The position numbers were made by a program, and so were the translations under genes. A model generated the notes under the pieces. The model had not been told where the DNA came from, did no database searches, and worked only from the letters and a program-made list of their open reading frames with translations. DNA of 64,000 bases from Syntrophobacteraceae bacterium (GTDB lineage Bacteria; Desulfobacterota; Syntrophobacteria; Syntrophobacterales; Syntrophobacteraceae), in assembly GCA_031292215.1 (NCBI GenBank), contig JARLHO010000058.1, positions 1-64,000 on the forward strand. Reading direction: 5' to 3'. Shown here piece after piece: positions 8,273 through 17,127 of the stretch (positions within the stretch are counted from its first letter, which is position 1; the number at the start of each line of letters is the position of its first letter).

Positions 8273-8330
8273 AAAGTCAAACTTTCAGGTTATTTGGCTC
8301 CGCCGCATCGATTACGTCCACTCCGCCCGA

Positions 8331-8993
8331 TTAGTAACGGTATTGATCGTAAAAGTCCATAACTCTCTTAACATAAAGCTGAGTTTCATCGAAAGGCGGA
8401 ATTCCACCCCATGTCATGACCGCCTGCGGACCCGCATTGTAGGCGGCCAGGGCAAGGGACATGTTGTTGCCAAACAGGTCGAGCATCATTTTGAGATAGC
8501 GAGCCCCCCCTTCGATATTTTCCGAAGGGTTGAGAGGGTCGCAAACGCCCAGGTCGCGCGAGGTCCCCGGCATGAGCTGCATGAGGCCCATGGCGCCTTT
8601 CGGAGATACCGCGGAGGGATTGAACCCGGATTCGGCCCTTATGACCGCCTTTACCAAATTGCAATCCAGGCCGTATTGGCCGCATATCTGCCTGATGTTG
8701 CAGTCGTAGGCCGCCTGATTTACTTTGGCCATGCGGGACAACCCTTTGGAGCGGCTCCTGCCGTAAAAAATCGCGTTGACAGGGAAATATTTTCGAAAGT
8801 TCGCCTCGGTAAGAGGCGGCAGGCTGACCGTTTCCGAATGCGCATAAGTCGGGGTGTTGGTGTAATGAATAGTCCCGTCTTTATCGACATACTTGAAGAT
8901 TTCGGCGCGCAGGAGCAACGGAGAAAAAACCGTCATAAATACGATTGTCACGGCGATCAGGAGATACGGGTAAGTCCCTGCCGCTTGCTTCAT
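8331..8993 (-). CDS. Lytic transglycosylase (DUF4124 + SLT domain)
   Basis: A 220-residue exported murein hydrolase. Residues 1-30 form a signal peptide (hydrophobic core LLIAVTIVFMTVFSPLLL), followed by a DUF4124-like segment (EIFKYVDKDGTIHYTNTP). The C-terminal SLT domain has the catalytic Glu in ESGFNPSAVSPKGAMGLMQLMP (E121) and the later AYNAGPQAV motif. It cleaves glycan strands with formation of 1,6-anhydromuropeptides, probably in the periplasm. The ATG at 8993 is preceded by AGGAGGGGC. A 58-bp gap separates it from pgsA. Confidence 0.9.
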   Translation of the reverse strand: MKQAAGTYPYLLIAVTIVFMTVFSPLLLRAEIFKYVDKDGTIHYTNTPTYAHSETVSLPPLTEANFRKYFPVNAIFYGRSRSKGLSRMAKVNQAAYDCNIRQICGQYGLDCNLVKAVIRAESGFNPSAVSPKGAMGLMQLMPGTSRDLGVCDPLNPSENIEGGARYLKMMLDLFGNNMSLALAAYNAGPQAVMTWGGIPPFDETQLYVKRVMDFYDQYRY

Positions 8994-9077
8994 AGCCCCT
9001 CCTGTTTTGCTTAGCCGGCGCTTACAGGCTTAGGCCGGGGGGGGGGCTTCACCCTTCACCCTCCCGGGCCGCGCCCC

Positions 9078-9734
9078 CTATTTTTCCACTTTTTTCCAGT
9101 CCTGCGAAAATTTCTCTATGCCCCGATCGGTCAACGGATGGCGGGCGAGCTGCTCGATGACCTTATACGGGATTGTTGCAATATCTGCGCCCAACCGCGC
9201 GGCTTCCAGCACATGCACCGGATTTCTGATGCTGGCCACAATCACTTCCGTTTCAAAAAGGTAATTGGAAAATATCTCGAGGATCTCCCCGACCAGATTC
9301 ATACCGTTTTGAGAGATATCGTCGAGCCTGCCTACAAAGGGGCTCACGTAGGTAGCGCCGGCCTTTGCCGCAAGAAGGGCCTGCAGAGGCGAAAACACCA
9401 GGGTGACATTGGTGTGAATCCCCTCCCCCGACAGGATTTTGACAGCCCGTAGACCCACCGTGGTCATCGGAACCTTGACCACCACGTTCTGGTCTATTGC
9501 GGCAAGCTCCCTGGCTTCGGCCAGCATGGGGTCGAGATCTTCCGAGACGCTCTCGGCGCTGACCGGGCCCTGTACGATTTTACATATCTTGAGGATATGG
9601 TCCTTAAAGGCGTCCCTGCCGCTTATACTCTCTTTGGCGATCAGGCTGGGGTTGGTTGTTACTCCGTCCAGGACTCCCAGATTATAAGCATTATTTATCT
9701 CGTCAAGATTAGCGGTATCGATAAAAAATTTCAC
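9078..9734 (-). CDS. tal: Transaldolase / fructose-6-phosphate aldolase family
   Basis: A 218-residue TIM-barrel enzyme of the small (FSA/TalC) transaldolase subfamily. It begins [11 protein letters not shown], has [12 protein letters not shown], and its Schiff-base lysine is K87 in VVVKVPMT. Transaldolase (non-oxidative pentose phosphate) and fructose-6-phosphate aldolase activities cannot be told apart here. The start is the GTG at 9732-9734, since the preceding in-frame residues are unlike the family and GGGAGA lies just upstream. It ends the long lysine/arginine gene series. Confidence 0.9.
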   Translation of the reverse strand: MKFFIDTANLDEINNAYNLGVLDGVTTNPSLIAKESISGRDAFKDHILKICKIVQGPVSAESVSEDLDPMLAEARELAAIDQNVVVKVPMTTVGLRAVKILSGEGIHTNVTLVFSPLQALLAAKAGATYVSPFVGRLDDISQNGMNLVGEILEIFSNYLFETEVIVASIRNPVHVLEAARLGADIATIPYKVIEQLARHPLTDRGIEKFSQDWKKVEK

Positions 9735-9762
9735 ACGAGTCTCCCGGTTCCAATGGGTTTGT

Positions 9763-10029
9763 CTATTTCCCGCTTCGCCTCTGGCGATAGCGCTCATAGC
9801 ATTGTTGGCTACAAAAGTAGACCACCTTGCCATCTACTACTTTCTTTACTCCCTTTTGCTTCATGAAGTAGGCGCCGCACTGGGGGTCCTGGATCATTTC
9901 GGCGTCCAAATCCGTGCCTTGTCGCGGGTGTTGCCCGGGACCCATTGAGTCGAAATAGGCCCGTATCAACTTTTTGACAAAATGATAGACGCCCCAGACC
10001 AGTATGGCGAATACAAGCAAACGCACCAT
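9763..10029 (-). CDS. Small membrane-anchored TRASH-like (PP0621-type) protein
   Basis: An 88-residue protein with an N-terminal transmembrane segment ([19 protein letters not shown]). A cytoplasmic tail follows, holding DPQCGAYF and [12 protein letters not shown]. This Cys pattern of one Cys, then CxxxC, is that of the PP0621/TRASH-like small metal-binding domain. It probably binds a metal ion, but its function is unknown to me. It starts 1 nt after the folK stop and so belongs to the same transcript. Confidence 0.75.
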   Translation of the reverse strand: MVRLLVFAILVWGVYHFVKKLIRAYFDSMGPGQHPRQGTDLDAEMIQDPQCGAYFMKQKGVKKVVDGKVVYFCSQQCYERYRQRRSGK

Positions 10030-10030
10030 G

Positions 10031-10528
10031 TTACTTTTCCAGTTTTTCGATTAGCTGTCCGTGATCGGTTCGGAGAAGCCGATCCAACATTTCACGAACC
10101 GAGAGCCCGGTCTGCGGATGTATCCAGTCAGGTGCTATTTCGGCCAGCGGCATCAGGACAAATAGCCGCTCGCTCATCAGCGGATGAGGGGCCTTTAGTC
10201 GTGGCAGGTCGATCGGGACCTCTTCATAAAAAAGAATGTCCAAATCCAGGATCCGCGGCCCCCATTTTATCGTTCGAACTCTGCCGAAGCGCGCCTCGAT
10301 TGCGAGCAGCAAATCGAGCAGCGCTTCGGGTTCCAAAAGGGTCTCAATCAGGGCGGCGCCATTTATGAACCAGCCCCCGGCCTCACTTCCCACAGGGCTG
10401 GTTCTGTAGAGCGAGGACGCCTTAACGATATCTATGGCCGGGGGATTTCGCAACAGGTCAAAAACATCCCGGCATATCCCGATCGAGTCCCCGAGGTTGC
10501 TTCCAATTCCGATCGCAGCCCTTTTCAC
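10031..10528 (-). CDS. folK: 2-amino-4-hydroxy-6-hydroxymethyldihydropteridine diphosphokinase
   Basis: HPPK transfers pyrophosphate from ATP to hydroxymethyldihydropterin in folate synthesis. It begins with [12 protein letters not shown], contains [10 protein letters not shown] and the catalytic block [15 protein letters not shown]. The GTG at 10528 gives 165 residues, the usual length, and overlaps the dapL stop as GTGA; a longer ATG start at 10561 would intrude further into dapL. Coupling to dapL suggests shared expression rather than shared metabolism. Confidence 0.9.
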   Translation of the reverse strand: MKRAAIGIGSNLGDSIGICRDVFDLLRNPPAIDIVKASSLYRTSPVGSEAGGWFINGAALIETLLEPEALLDLLLAIEARFGRVRTIKWGPRILDLDILFYEEVPIDLPRLKAPHPLMSERLFVLMPLAEIAPDWIHPQTGLSVREMLDRLLRTDHGQLIEKLEK

Positions 10529-11709
10529 CGGGGCGGCGGATTTTTGAGATCGAGGCTGCAAATTCGCTCGACCGCCTCACGAATTCGGTCCGCAGGAACG
10601 GTTAGCGCCATTCGGACATATCCCTCCCCGGGTTCACCGAAGCCGCTGCCCGGAGTGGTCACGATCCCGGCTTTGCGAAGAAGAAGGGCGCAAAGATCCT
10701 GTGAGGTGTAGCCGGGCGGGGTGGGGCACCAGACATAGAATGTGGCCTTGGGGCTGTCGGGATGAAGTCCTGCTTTCCGGAGGCCCGCAATAAGGATGTC
10801 ACGCCTTTCGCAATAGATTTCCCGCATGGTCTCAACAGGGGCCTGGTCGCCCTCAAGAGCCGCGATCCCTGCCCACTGGACAGCGTTAAACGCTCCCGAG
10901 TCGATGTTGCTCTTTATCTGGCCAAGAGCGCCTATGACGTCTCTATTTCCAACCGCGAACCCGAGCCTCCACCCGGTCATGTTATAGGTCTTGGAAAGGG
11001 AATGAAATTCGACGCCCACCTCCTTTGCCCCCTCGACCTCAAGAAAGCTCATCGGACGATACCCGCCAAAAGCCATCTCCGAATAGGCGGCATCGTGGCA
11101 GACGAGGATATCGTATTTTCGGGCAAACCGCACCACCCGTTCGTAGAAGGCCTTGTCGGCCGTAGCGCCGGTGGGGTTATTGGGATAGTTTAGAAACATG
11201 AGCCTGGCGCGCCGGGCGGTTTCGGGGGGAATGGAGTCGAGATCGGGCAAAAACCCGTTTTCCTTTAAAAGCGGCATGAAAAATGACTCCCCGCCCGCGA
11301 ACATGGTTGCAATCTGATAGACGGGATATGCGGGAGAGGGGACCAGGGCAAGGTCGCCTGGGTTTATTACGGCAAGCGGCAGGTGCGCGAGCCCTTCCTT
11401 TGAGCCTATCAGGGTTAGCGTTTCGGCCATCGGGTCCAGATCGACTCCGAATCTTTTTCCGTACCATTTGGCAACGCTTACCCGAAAGTCGTTCATGCCG
11501 GAATACGAGGGATACTGGTGGTTTTCGGGGTCCTTGGCGGTTTGGGCCAGTTTTTCGATGATATGGGGCGGGGTGGGTAAATCGGGATCCCCGACCCCGA
11601 GGTTGATCACGTCTACCCCCTTGGCGATAAGATCGGCCTTCAGCCGGTCGATTTCGGCAAATAGATAGGGCGGGAGCCGGCGCACCCGTTCGGCTTTAAC
11701 AAATGACAT
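10525..11709 (-). CDS. dapL: LL-diaminopimelate aminotransferase
   Basis: A class I/II PLP aminotransferase of 394 residues, converting tetrahydrodipicolinate directly to LL-diaminopimelate and so bypassing the succinyl or acetyl branches. Seen: [13 protein letters not shown] (35-47), NYPNNPTGA (174-182) and the PLP lysine K240 in [14 protein letters not shown]. The ATG at 11709 is preceded by GGAGGATTTG, which decides it over one at 11775. It completes the set dapA-dapB-dapL-dapF-lysA in this window. It is separated from dapB by a 480-bp heptamer array, an odd interruption inside an apparent operon. Confidence 0.9.
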   Translation of the reverse strand: MSFVKAERVRRLPPYLFAEIDRLKADLIAKGVDVINLGVGDPDLPTPPHIIEKLAQTAKDPENHQYPSYSGMNDFRVSVAKWYGKRFGVDLDPMAETLTLIGSKEGLAHLPLAVINPGDLALVPSPAYPVYQIATMFAGGESFFMPLLKENGFLPDLDSIPPETARRARLMFLNYPNNPTGATADKAFYERVVRFARKYDILVCHDAAYSEMAFGGYRPMSFLEVEGAKEVGVEFHSLSKTYNMTGWRLGFAVGNRDVIGALGQIKSNIDSGAFNAVQWAGIAALEGDQAPVETMREIYCERRDILIAGLRKAGLHPDSPKATFYVWCPTPPGYTSQDLCALLLRKAGIVTTPGSGFGEPGEGYVRMALTVPADRIREAVERICSLDLKNPPPR

Positions 11710-11714
11710 CAAAT

Positions 11715-12190
11715 CCTCCCGTGAAGCGGGAAGCGGGAAGCGGGAATAAAAACCGGATTCCTTGTACCCCTGCACCCTGCTTCTCGCTTCCTGCTTCTAT
11801 TATTTTATTGGGAAGCGAGGATGAAAACCGGTTTCCTTCCTGCTTCTCGCTTCTCGCTTCCTGCTTCCTGCTTCTCGCTTCCTGCTTCCCGCTTCCTGCT
11901 TCTCGCTTCCTGCTTCTCGCTTCCTGCTTCTCGCTTCCTGCTTCTCGCTTCCCGCTTCTCGCTTTCCGCTTCTCGCTTCCCGCTTCCCGCTTCCTGCTTC
12001 CTGCTTCCTGCTTCCCGCTTCCCGCTTCCCGCTTCCCGCTTTCCGCTTTCCGCTTCTCGCTTCCCGCTTCTCGCTTCTCGCTTCCCGCTTCCCGCTTCCC
12101 GCTTCCCGCTTCCCGCTTCCCGCTTCCCGCTTCCTGCTTCCCGCTTCCCGCTTCCCGCTTCCCGCTTCCCGCTTCCCGCTTCCCGCTTCT
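11715..12190. repeat. Heptanucleotide tandem array (GCTTCCC family)
   Basis: From about 11838 to 12190 the plus strand is an essentially unbroken run of some 50 seven-base units: gcttccc, gcttcct, gcttctc, and rarely gctttcc. Smaller clusters of the same unit lie at 11721-11746, in the opposite orientation (gaagcgg), and at 11776-11797. The period stays exactly 7, so translation gives periodic Pro-Ala-Ser-Arg-Phe strings on one strand and charged repeats on the other; I do not regard these as genes. The array fills the gap between dapB and dapL. Confidence 0.92.
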
Positions 12191-12191
12191 G

Positions 12192-12995
12192 CTATTTTAT
12201 TCCAAGCACATCGCTCATGTCGTAGACCCCGTGGGGGCGGCCGACCACCCAGCGGGCCGCGCGCACCGCACCTCTCGCGAAATTATCTCGGTTGTGGGCC
12301 TTATGGACCAGTTCTATCCTTTCGCCAAGGGAGGCGAAAATGACGGTGTGCTCGCCCACGATGTCGCCTCCGCGAATGGTCTGAATTCCGATCTCAGGCC
12401 CCGTGCGTTCCCCGATCATCCCGTGCCGGGCATAAACCCCGACCTCGTCTAAGTCTCTATCCAGGGAGGAGGCCACGATCCGGGCAAGTTTTAGAGCTGT
12501 GCCGCTCGGAGCGTCTTTTTTGAACCGATGGTGGGCCTCAACGATTTCTATATCGCAATCGTCTCCGAGCAGCCGGGCCGCTTCGGCAACCAGTTTGAAC
12601 AAAATATTTACGCCCACGCTCATGTTGGGCGAGATGACGACCGGGACCGACGAGGCGAGTTCTTTTGCCAGGTCCATCTGTTCGGGTGTAAACCCGGTCG
12701 AGCCGATGACCATAGGCGCCCCGCGAGCCGATGCGGCCCTTAGGTTTTCAAGCGAGGACGCAGCGTTTGTAAAGTCGATAATGACGTCTGCCGAACCCAG
12801 CGCCTCTTCGATTCGCCCGCCGATCTTTTTGCCGGTGGGACTTCCCCCGATAGCTTCGGCCAAGTCTTTTCCAACCATCGGATGCCCTGAGAACTCAAAT
12901 CCGCCCGAAAGCTCGACGCCGTCCGACTCGCAAAGGACCTGCGCCACCCTTGACCCCATCCGTCCAGCAATTCCCGCAACCGCCGCTCGTATCAT
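12192..12995 (-). CDS. dapB: 4-hydroxy-tetrahydrodipicolinate reductase
   Basis: The enzyme reduces dihydrodipicolinate to tetrahydrodipicolinate with NAD(P)H. The 267 residues show the nucleotide fold VAGIAGRMG (6-14), IGSTGFT (98-104), and the catalytic HH pair and lysine in EAHHRFKKDAPSGTA (H155, H156, K160). The start ATG at 12995 follows GGGGCAGG. It lies 29 bp after dapA in the same direction. Its stop lies within a few bases of the heptamer array, so any transcript reaching dapL must cross that array. Confidence 0.94.
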   Translation of the reverse strand: MIRAAVAGIAGRMGSRVAQVLCESDGVELSGGFEFSGHPMVGKDLAEAIGGSPTGKKIGGRIEEALGSADVIIDFTNAASSLENLRAASARGAPMVIGSTGFTPEQMDLAKELASSVPVVISPNMSVGVNILFKLVAEAARLLGDDCDIEIVEAHHRFKKDAPSGTALKLARIVASSLDRDLDEVGVYARHGMIGERTGPEIGIQTIRGGDIVGEHTVIFASLGERIELVHKAHNRDNFARGAVRAARWVVGRPHGVYDMSDVLGIK

Positions 12996-13024
12996 TTTCC
13001 TGCCCCTTTCGCCGATGCCGGCTA

Positions 13025-13900
13025 CTAGAGAAGCCCCTGGGCTTCCAGGACCTTCCGCAACCGCTCCCGGTTATTCTCCGACATGGTGACCAGCGGAAGC
13101 CTTACTTCGTCTGAATCGATTCTTTTCATCATCGCCAGCGCGGCTTTTACCGGGGCCGGGTTGGTTTCGATAAAAAGGATGTGGAGAAGCGGCAGGAGCT
13201 TGTAGTAGAGCTTTCGCGATTCCTCGAACCTGCCTTCGAAAAAGAGATTGCAAAGGTCTGCCATTTGCCTCGGGGCGATGTTTGACACAACCGATATGAC
13301 CCCATGGCCCCCGACGCACAGAAGAGGAAACGTCAGGTAGTCCTCCCCCGAGACCACCGTGAAGTCCTCGCCGCAAAGCGAAATGATGTCCGTTATCTGT
13401 TTCATCGAACCGGCCGATTCCTTTACGCCCACGATGTTATCGATCTTGGAGAGGCGCTCCATCGTCTCGGGCTCGATGTTGGTGGCCGTGCGACCCGGAA
13501 TGTTGTAGACGATGATCGGGATATCGACAGAGGTTGCCACTCGTTCGAAGTGGCGGTAGATCCCTTCCTGCGTCGGCTTGTTATAGTAGGGAGTTATCAA
13601 AAGGGCGCCATCGGCCCCCGCTTTTTTGGCATGCCTGGTAAGGGCTACGGCTTCCTCCGTACTGTTGGAGCCTGTGCCGGCGATTACCGGAATGCGTCCC
13701 GCTGTCTGTTCGACAGCGATCTCGACCACCCGTTCGTGCTCTTTATGAGACAGGGTGGGGGATTCGCCGGTGGTCCCGCAGGGCACTATGCCGTTGGTTC
13801 CATTGGCTACCTGAAATTCTATGAGGCTTTTTAAACCCGCTTCGTCGACCTCGCCTGCCTTAAAGGGCGTAACAATCGCTACAATTGCGCCGCTAAACAT
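13025..13900 (-). CDS. dapA: 4-hydroxy-tetrahydrodipicolinate synthase
   Basis: Condenses pyruvate with aspartate semialdehyde, the first committed step to lysine and diaminopimelate. At 291 residues it is standard length. Features seen are GTTGESPTL (42-50), YNIPGRT with catalytic Tyr132, and Schiff-base Lys160 in VGVKESAGS. A GGAGG site precedes the ATG at 13900 (AAGGAGGCTGCA). It sits 13 bp downstream of dapF. Confidence 0.95.
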   Translation of the reverse strand: MFSGAIVAIVTPFKAGEVDEAGLKSLIEFQVANGTNGIVPCGTTGESPTLSHKEHERVVEIAVEQTAGRIPVIAGTGSNSTEEAVALTRHAKKAGADGALLITPYYNKPTQEGIYRHFERVATSVDIPIIVYNIPGRTATNIEPETMERLSKIDNIVGVKESAGSMKQITDIISLCGEDFTVVSGEDYLTFPLLCVGGHGVISVVSNIAPRQMADLCNLFFEGRFEESRKLYYKLLPLLHILFIETNPAPVKAALAMMKRIDSDEVRLPLVTMSENNRERLRKVLEAQGLL

Positions 13901-13913
13901 TGCAGCCTCCTTC

Positions 13914-14777
13914 CTATGCTTTCAAGGTTTCGTCCCAAAGTTCGGCATCGTAGACAACCTTGGCATCGCCTTCGAGGAAAACGGACGAGAAGCTTGTTAC
14001 ACTGCCTTGAGAGATTTTTTCAAAGTGAATAGTCAATGTTTCCCCGCTCCGGGTCAGCATATCCACGGGAGTTTCGGTGTAATTTCTGGCGGCGGCCACA
14101 AGGGCTGCGGCTATACATCCCGTGCCGCAGGCCAAGGTTTCGCCTTCGACTCCGCGCTCGTAGGTCCGGATTTGCATGTTGTGGGGGCCGGCTACAAAGA
14201 CGAAGTCCGCGTTTGTGCCCGCGGGCTGAAAGCGCTCGTGGCGCCGGATGGCCCGCCCGAACGAATCGATGTCCATTTCTTTAAGCCCCGAGGGCGAGTC
14301 GATAAAATGTACTGCGTGCGGGACGCCGGTATTTAGGAAATCAAGACTTATCCGCCGGCCGTCAATGTCCAGGGAAATGTCTGCTTCCAGATCGCGCGGC
14401 CGGGGCATCGCGACCCTGGCCGTCCGGCCCAAAACTTCTGCTTCGACAACGCCTGCGAGCGTTCGGAAAGAAAAGCGCTCCTTTTTCGTTATCCCTTTTA
14501 GCAGCGCAAATCGGGCGGCGCACCGGGCGCCGTTGCCACACATTTCGGCTTCGGATCCGTCGGCGTTAAAAAAGCGCCAAGCGAAATCGGCCTCCGGATC
14601 GTTTTCGATTAGGATCAACCCGTCGGCGCCGGCGGAGAGTTTTCTGCGGCAGGCAAGCCTTGCCAGTTCTCGCCCGCTATCCCCGGAGATCTTTAGCTCA
14701 CGATTGTCTATTATTACAAAATCGTTTCCGCTGCCGGTCATTTTCGTAAAACGAATTGTATGTCGCTTTTCGCTCAC
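13914..14777 (-). CDS. dapF: Diaminopimelate epimerase
   Basis: Interconverts LL- and meso-diaminopimelate by a two-base cysteine mechanism. The catalytic cysteines are C80 in MCGNGARC and C217 in ACGTGC, counted from the GTG at 14777. That GTG lies one base after the lysA stop (TAACGTG) with a G-rich site in front. It is preferred over upstream starts inside lysA and gives 287 residues, near the usual 275-285. It is co-directional with lysA, dapA and dapB. Confidence 0.93.
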   Translation of the reverse strand: MSEKRHTIRFTKMTGSGNDFVIIDNRELKISGDSGRELARLACRRKLSAGADGLILIENDPEADFAWRFFNADGSEAEMCGNGARCAARFALLKGITKKERFSFRTLAGVVEAEVLGRTARVAMPRPRDLEADISLDIDGRRISLDFLNTGVPHAVHFIDSPSGLKEMDIDSFGRAIRRHERFQPAGTNADFVFVAGPHNMQIRTYERGVEGETLACGTGCIAAALVAAARNYTETPVDMLTRSGETLTIHFEKISQGSVTSFSSVFLEGDAKVVYDAELWDETLKA

Positions 14778-14778
14778 G

Positions 14779-16041
14779 TTAGTTCCCCCCGAGAAAATCC
14801 GGGATACTCTCGGGCCGCACGAGGTCTTCCCAGGTTTCCCTTTTCCGGATGACAAAATATTTATCGCCGCTAACGAGCACTTCCGGAGCGCGGGGCCGGG
14901 AGTTGTAATTGGAAGACATGGTAAATCCGTATGCCCCGGCGCTCATAACCGCCAGATAGTCTCCCTGGGTGGACAGGGGCAGGTCGCGGTCTCTTGCCAG
15001 AAAGTCTCCGGACTCGCAAATCGGGCCCACGATGTCTACGGTTTCGGTTTCTTTCAGGTTTCTTGCGACCGGCTGCACACCATGAAAGGAGCCGTAGAGA
15101 CTTGGCCGGATAAGATCGTTCATCGCCCCATCGGTTATAACGAAATTTTTAGCCTTGGTTCGCTTCGTGTAGAGCACCCGGGTGACAAGAATGCCCGCGT
15201 TTCCAACAATTACCCGGCCAGGCTCAAAAATCAGGGTGCAGTCGATATCTCCGAGTTCTTGTAGAAGCGCCCGCGCATATTCGTGGGGCTGGGGAGGAGC
15301 TTCCTGGTCGTAGACGATGCCAAGGCCGCCTCCCAGGTCGAGATAGCTGATATCGGCCCCCCGCAGGCGAAGCGTTTCCACAAGGGAGCGCAGCCGTTTT
15401 AGCGCGTCAACAAACGGGGTCACCTCGGTTAGTTGGCTGCCTATGTGGCAGTCCAGGCCGACCAGGTTTATGTGCTTCAGGTTTTTTGCATCCTCGAAGG
15501 CCTGCAAAGCGCTGTCTGTGGATATTCCGAATTTATTTTTCTTCATCCCCGTGGAAATATAGGGGTGCGTGTTGGGGTCGATGTCGGGATTTACCCGCAA
15601 AGAAACCGAGGCGGTCGTGTTCATGGCTTCCGCGCGGCGGTTTATCTGTTCGAGTTCCTGGGTGGATTCGATGTTGAACATCAGGATTTTTTCCCGAAGA
15701 GCAAAATCGATTTCTTCCACCGTTTTGCCGACTCCCGAATAGACGATGCGCTCGGAGGGTATGTTCGCTTTTAGCGCGCGGTAGAGCTCTCCCCCCGAAA
15801 CGATGTCAACGCCGCCGCCCATCGAGCCGAAAAGTTTTAAGATCGCAATATTGGAATTGGCTTTTACCGAGTAACAGGTAAGGTGGCGAGCCTTGGCAAA
15901 AGCCGAATCGAAAGTCAAAAAATGGTGTCTTAGAGTAGCCAGACTGTAGATGTAGCAGGGTGTGCCGACTTTTTCGGCGACAAGCCTTACGGGAACATCC
16001 TCACAGTAGAGTTCCTCAGCTTTGTATTGGAAGTGATCCAT
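14779..16041 (-). CDS. lysA: Diaminopimelate decarboxylase
   Basis: This PLP-dependent enzyme makes L-lysine from meso-diaminopimelate. The family-typical N-terminus DHFQYKAEELYCEDV fixes the start at 16041, preceded by AGGGGAAC. It carries the PLP lysine K60 (YSVKANSN), HIGSQ, the Gly-rich YLDLGGGLG and the C-terminal GAYGFTMSSNYN substrate loop. It has 420 residues. It follows an FN3-type lipoprotein gene by 11 bp and touches dapF. Confidence 0.94.
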   Translation of the reverse strand: MDHFQYKAEELYCEDVPVRLVAEKVGTPCYIYSLATLRHHFLTFDSAFAKARHLTCYSVKANSNIAILKLFGSMGGGVDIVSGGELYRALKANIPSERIVYSGVGKTVEEIDFALREKILMFNIESTQELEQINRRAEAMNTTASVSLRVNPDIDPNTHPYISTGMKKNKFGISTDSALQAFEDAKNLKHINLVGLDCHIGSQLTEVTPFVDALKRLRSLVETLRLRGADISYLDLGGGLGIVYDQEAPPQPHEYARALLQELGDIDCTLIFEPGRVIVGNAGILVTRVLYTKRTKAKNFVITDGAMNDLIRPSLYGSFHGVQPVARNLKETETVDIVGPICESGDFLARDRDLPLSTQGDYLAVMSAGAYGFTMSSNYNSRPRAPEVLVSGDKYFVIRKRETWEDLVRPESIPDFLGGN

Positions 16042-16052
16042 TCCATGTTCCC

Positions 16053-17120
16053 CTAATGCGTCAGCAGGTTTCTCACCTTGACCCACTTGGACAGCAGGCC
16101 TTCTTCATGGTTTGGCCGGGTGCTTACCGCCGAGACTGCGTAAAAATAGGTCTCCCCTTGGCTGAGGCCTCCGCGATCGATAAATGGCGGGTGCAACACC
16201 GGACTGGCCGTTAGCCGCACGATTTCTTTGCCCTGCTTTCGATAGACATAAAAGCCGGCGGTTTTCACCTCGCCTTCGATCCAGTGCACTTCGAGTCCCC
16301 CGCGCGCAGGGATCGTCCAGACTTTGCCCGGAGGCGGAGGGGGGGCGGACTGGGGCCCCATGGCGGAGATACGGGAAGAAGGCTCTCCGTAGACATTTTC
16401 ACCGTCAATATCGCGGGCCGGTACAACCCGGTAGGTGGAGCTCTTAGCCGGGGCGACCTCCTGATCGTAGTAGGCCTCTCCCCTTACGAGCGGCGATGCA
16501 TCTTTCCATGCGTCGGAGCCGGTAAGCCTTTGGACGCGAAACGACAGGGTCGTGGGCTCGATGCGTTTTCCCGCAATGTCTTTGGGCGCCTGTTTCCACT
16601 CAATCAGCACTCCGCGCGACTGGGTCGCCACAGTGAGGCCAACGGGTGCGACCGGCCCGGGGTAGACCTTGGCGATGACCGGGTTGGAAAGGCTCAAAGT
16701 AGCCCCTCTGGAGTCTATAAGGGCGATCTGGTATCGATATGCCCGGTGAAAGGCAACGTCGGGATCTCTCCACCTAAGCCTGCCGTCCGGCCCGGGCTTT
16801 ACCGCCGCAGCGTCCATGGACTGCACCTGCAGTTGCGAGGTCGGGGGGCATTCGAGACAATTTCGCTTCTGCCAGCTTATGTCGCTTTTCAGGATCGAAT
16901 AGCGAACCCTCCTGGCCGCGGCCGCAGGCAGCGGGCTCCAGGAAATCTCAACGGCCCGGGGCTCTACCCTTGATTCCAGATCGTTTACTCTGGCAGGCGG
17001 AGGCGACCCTTTAGGCTGCGGGAAGGTCTTTCTTCCGCAACCGGAAAGTGCCGCGCTAAATACGCAAATGAAAATGATCCCAAACCGCCCGTGTTTTGGA
17101 ATGTCAGGCAGAATTCGCAT
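16053..17120 (-). CDS. Lipoprotein with fibronectin type III-like repeats
   Basis: A 355-residue protein with a short basic N-terminus, a hydrophobic stretch (GIIFICVFSAALSGC) and a lipobox whose modified cysteine is C28. After it come about three beta-sandwich segments of FN3 style, with PVAPVGLTVATQSRGVLIEW and GLEVHWIEGEVKTAGFYVYRK as clear strands. It is likely anchored to the inner face of the outer membrane. Its position between argH and lysA, and a CGRKTFPQPKG opening, recall the small LptM/YifL lipoprotein found beside dapF or lysA in enterobacteria, but it is far larger. Function unknown. Confidence 0.75.
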   Translation of the reverse strand: MRILPDIPKHGRFGIIFICVFSAALSGCGRKTFPQPKGSPPPARVNDLESRVEPRAVEISWSPLPAAAARRVRYSILKSDISWQKRNCLECPPTSQLQVQSMDAAAVKPGPDGRLRWRDPDVAFHRAYRYQIALIDSRGATLSLSNPVIAKVYPGPVAPVGLTVATQSRGVLIEWKQAPKDIAGKRIEPTTLSFRVQRLTGSDAWKDASPLVRGEAYYDQEVAPAKSSTYRVVPARDIDGENVYGEPSSRISAMGPQSAPPPPPGKVWTIPARGGLEVHWIEGEVKTAGFYVYRKQGKEIVRLTASPVLHPPFIDRGGLSQGETYFYAVSAVSTRPNHEEGLLSKWVKVRNLLTH

Positions 17121-17127
17121 AGGTCCC

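Noticed and set aside
11703-12452. Long frames with Pro-Ala-Ser-Arg-Phe repeats (also at 30577-31278)
   Set aside because: They are translations of 7-bp tandem arrays; because 7 is not a multiple of 3 any frame stays open. No ribosome site or non-repeat protein part supports them.
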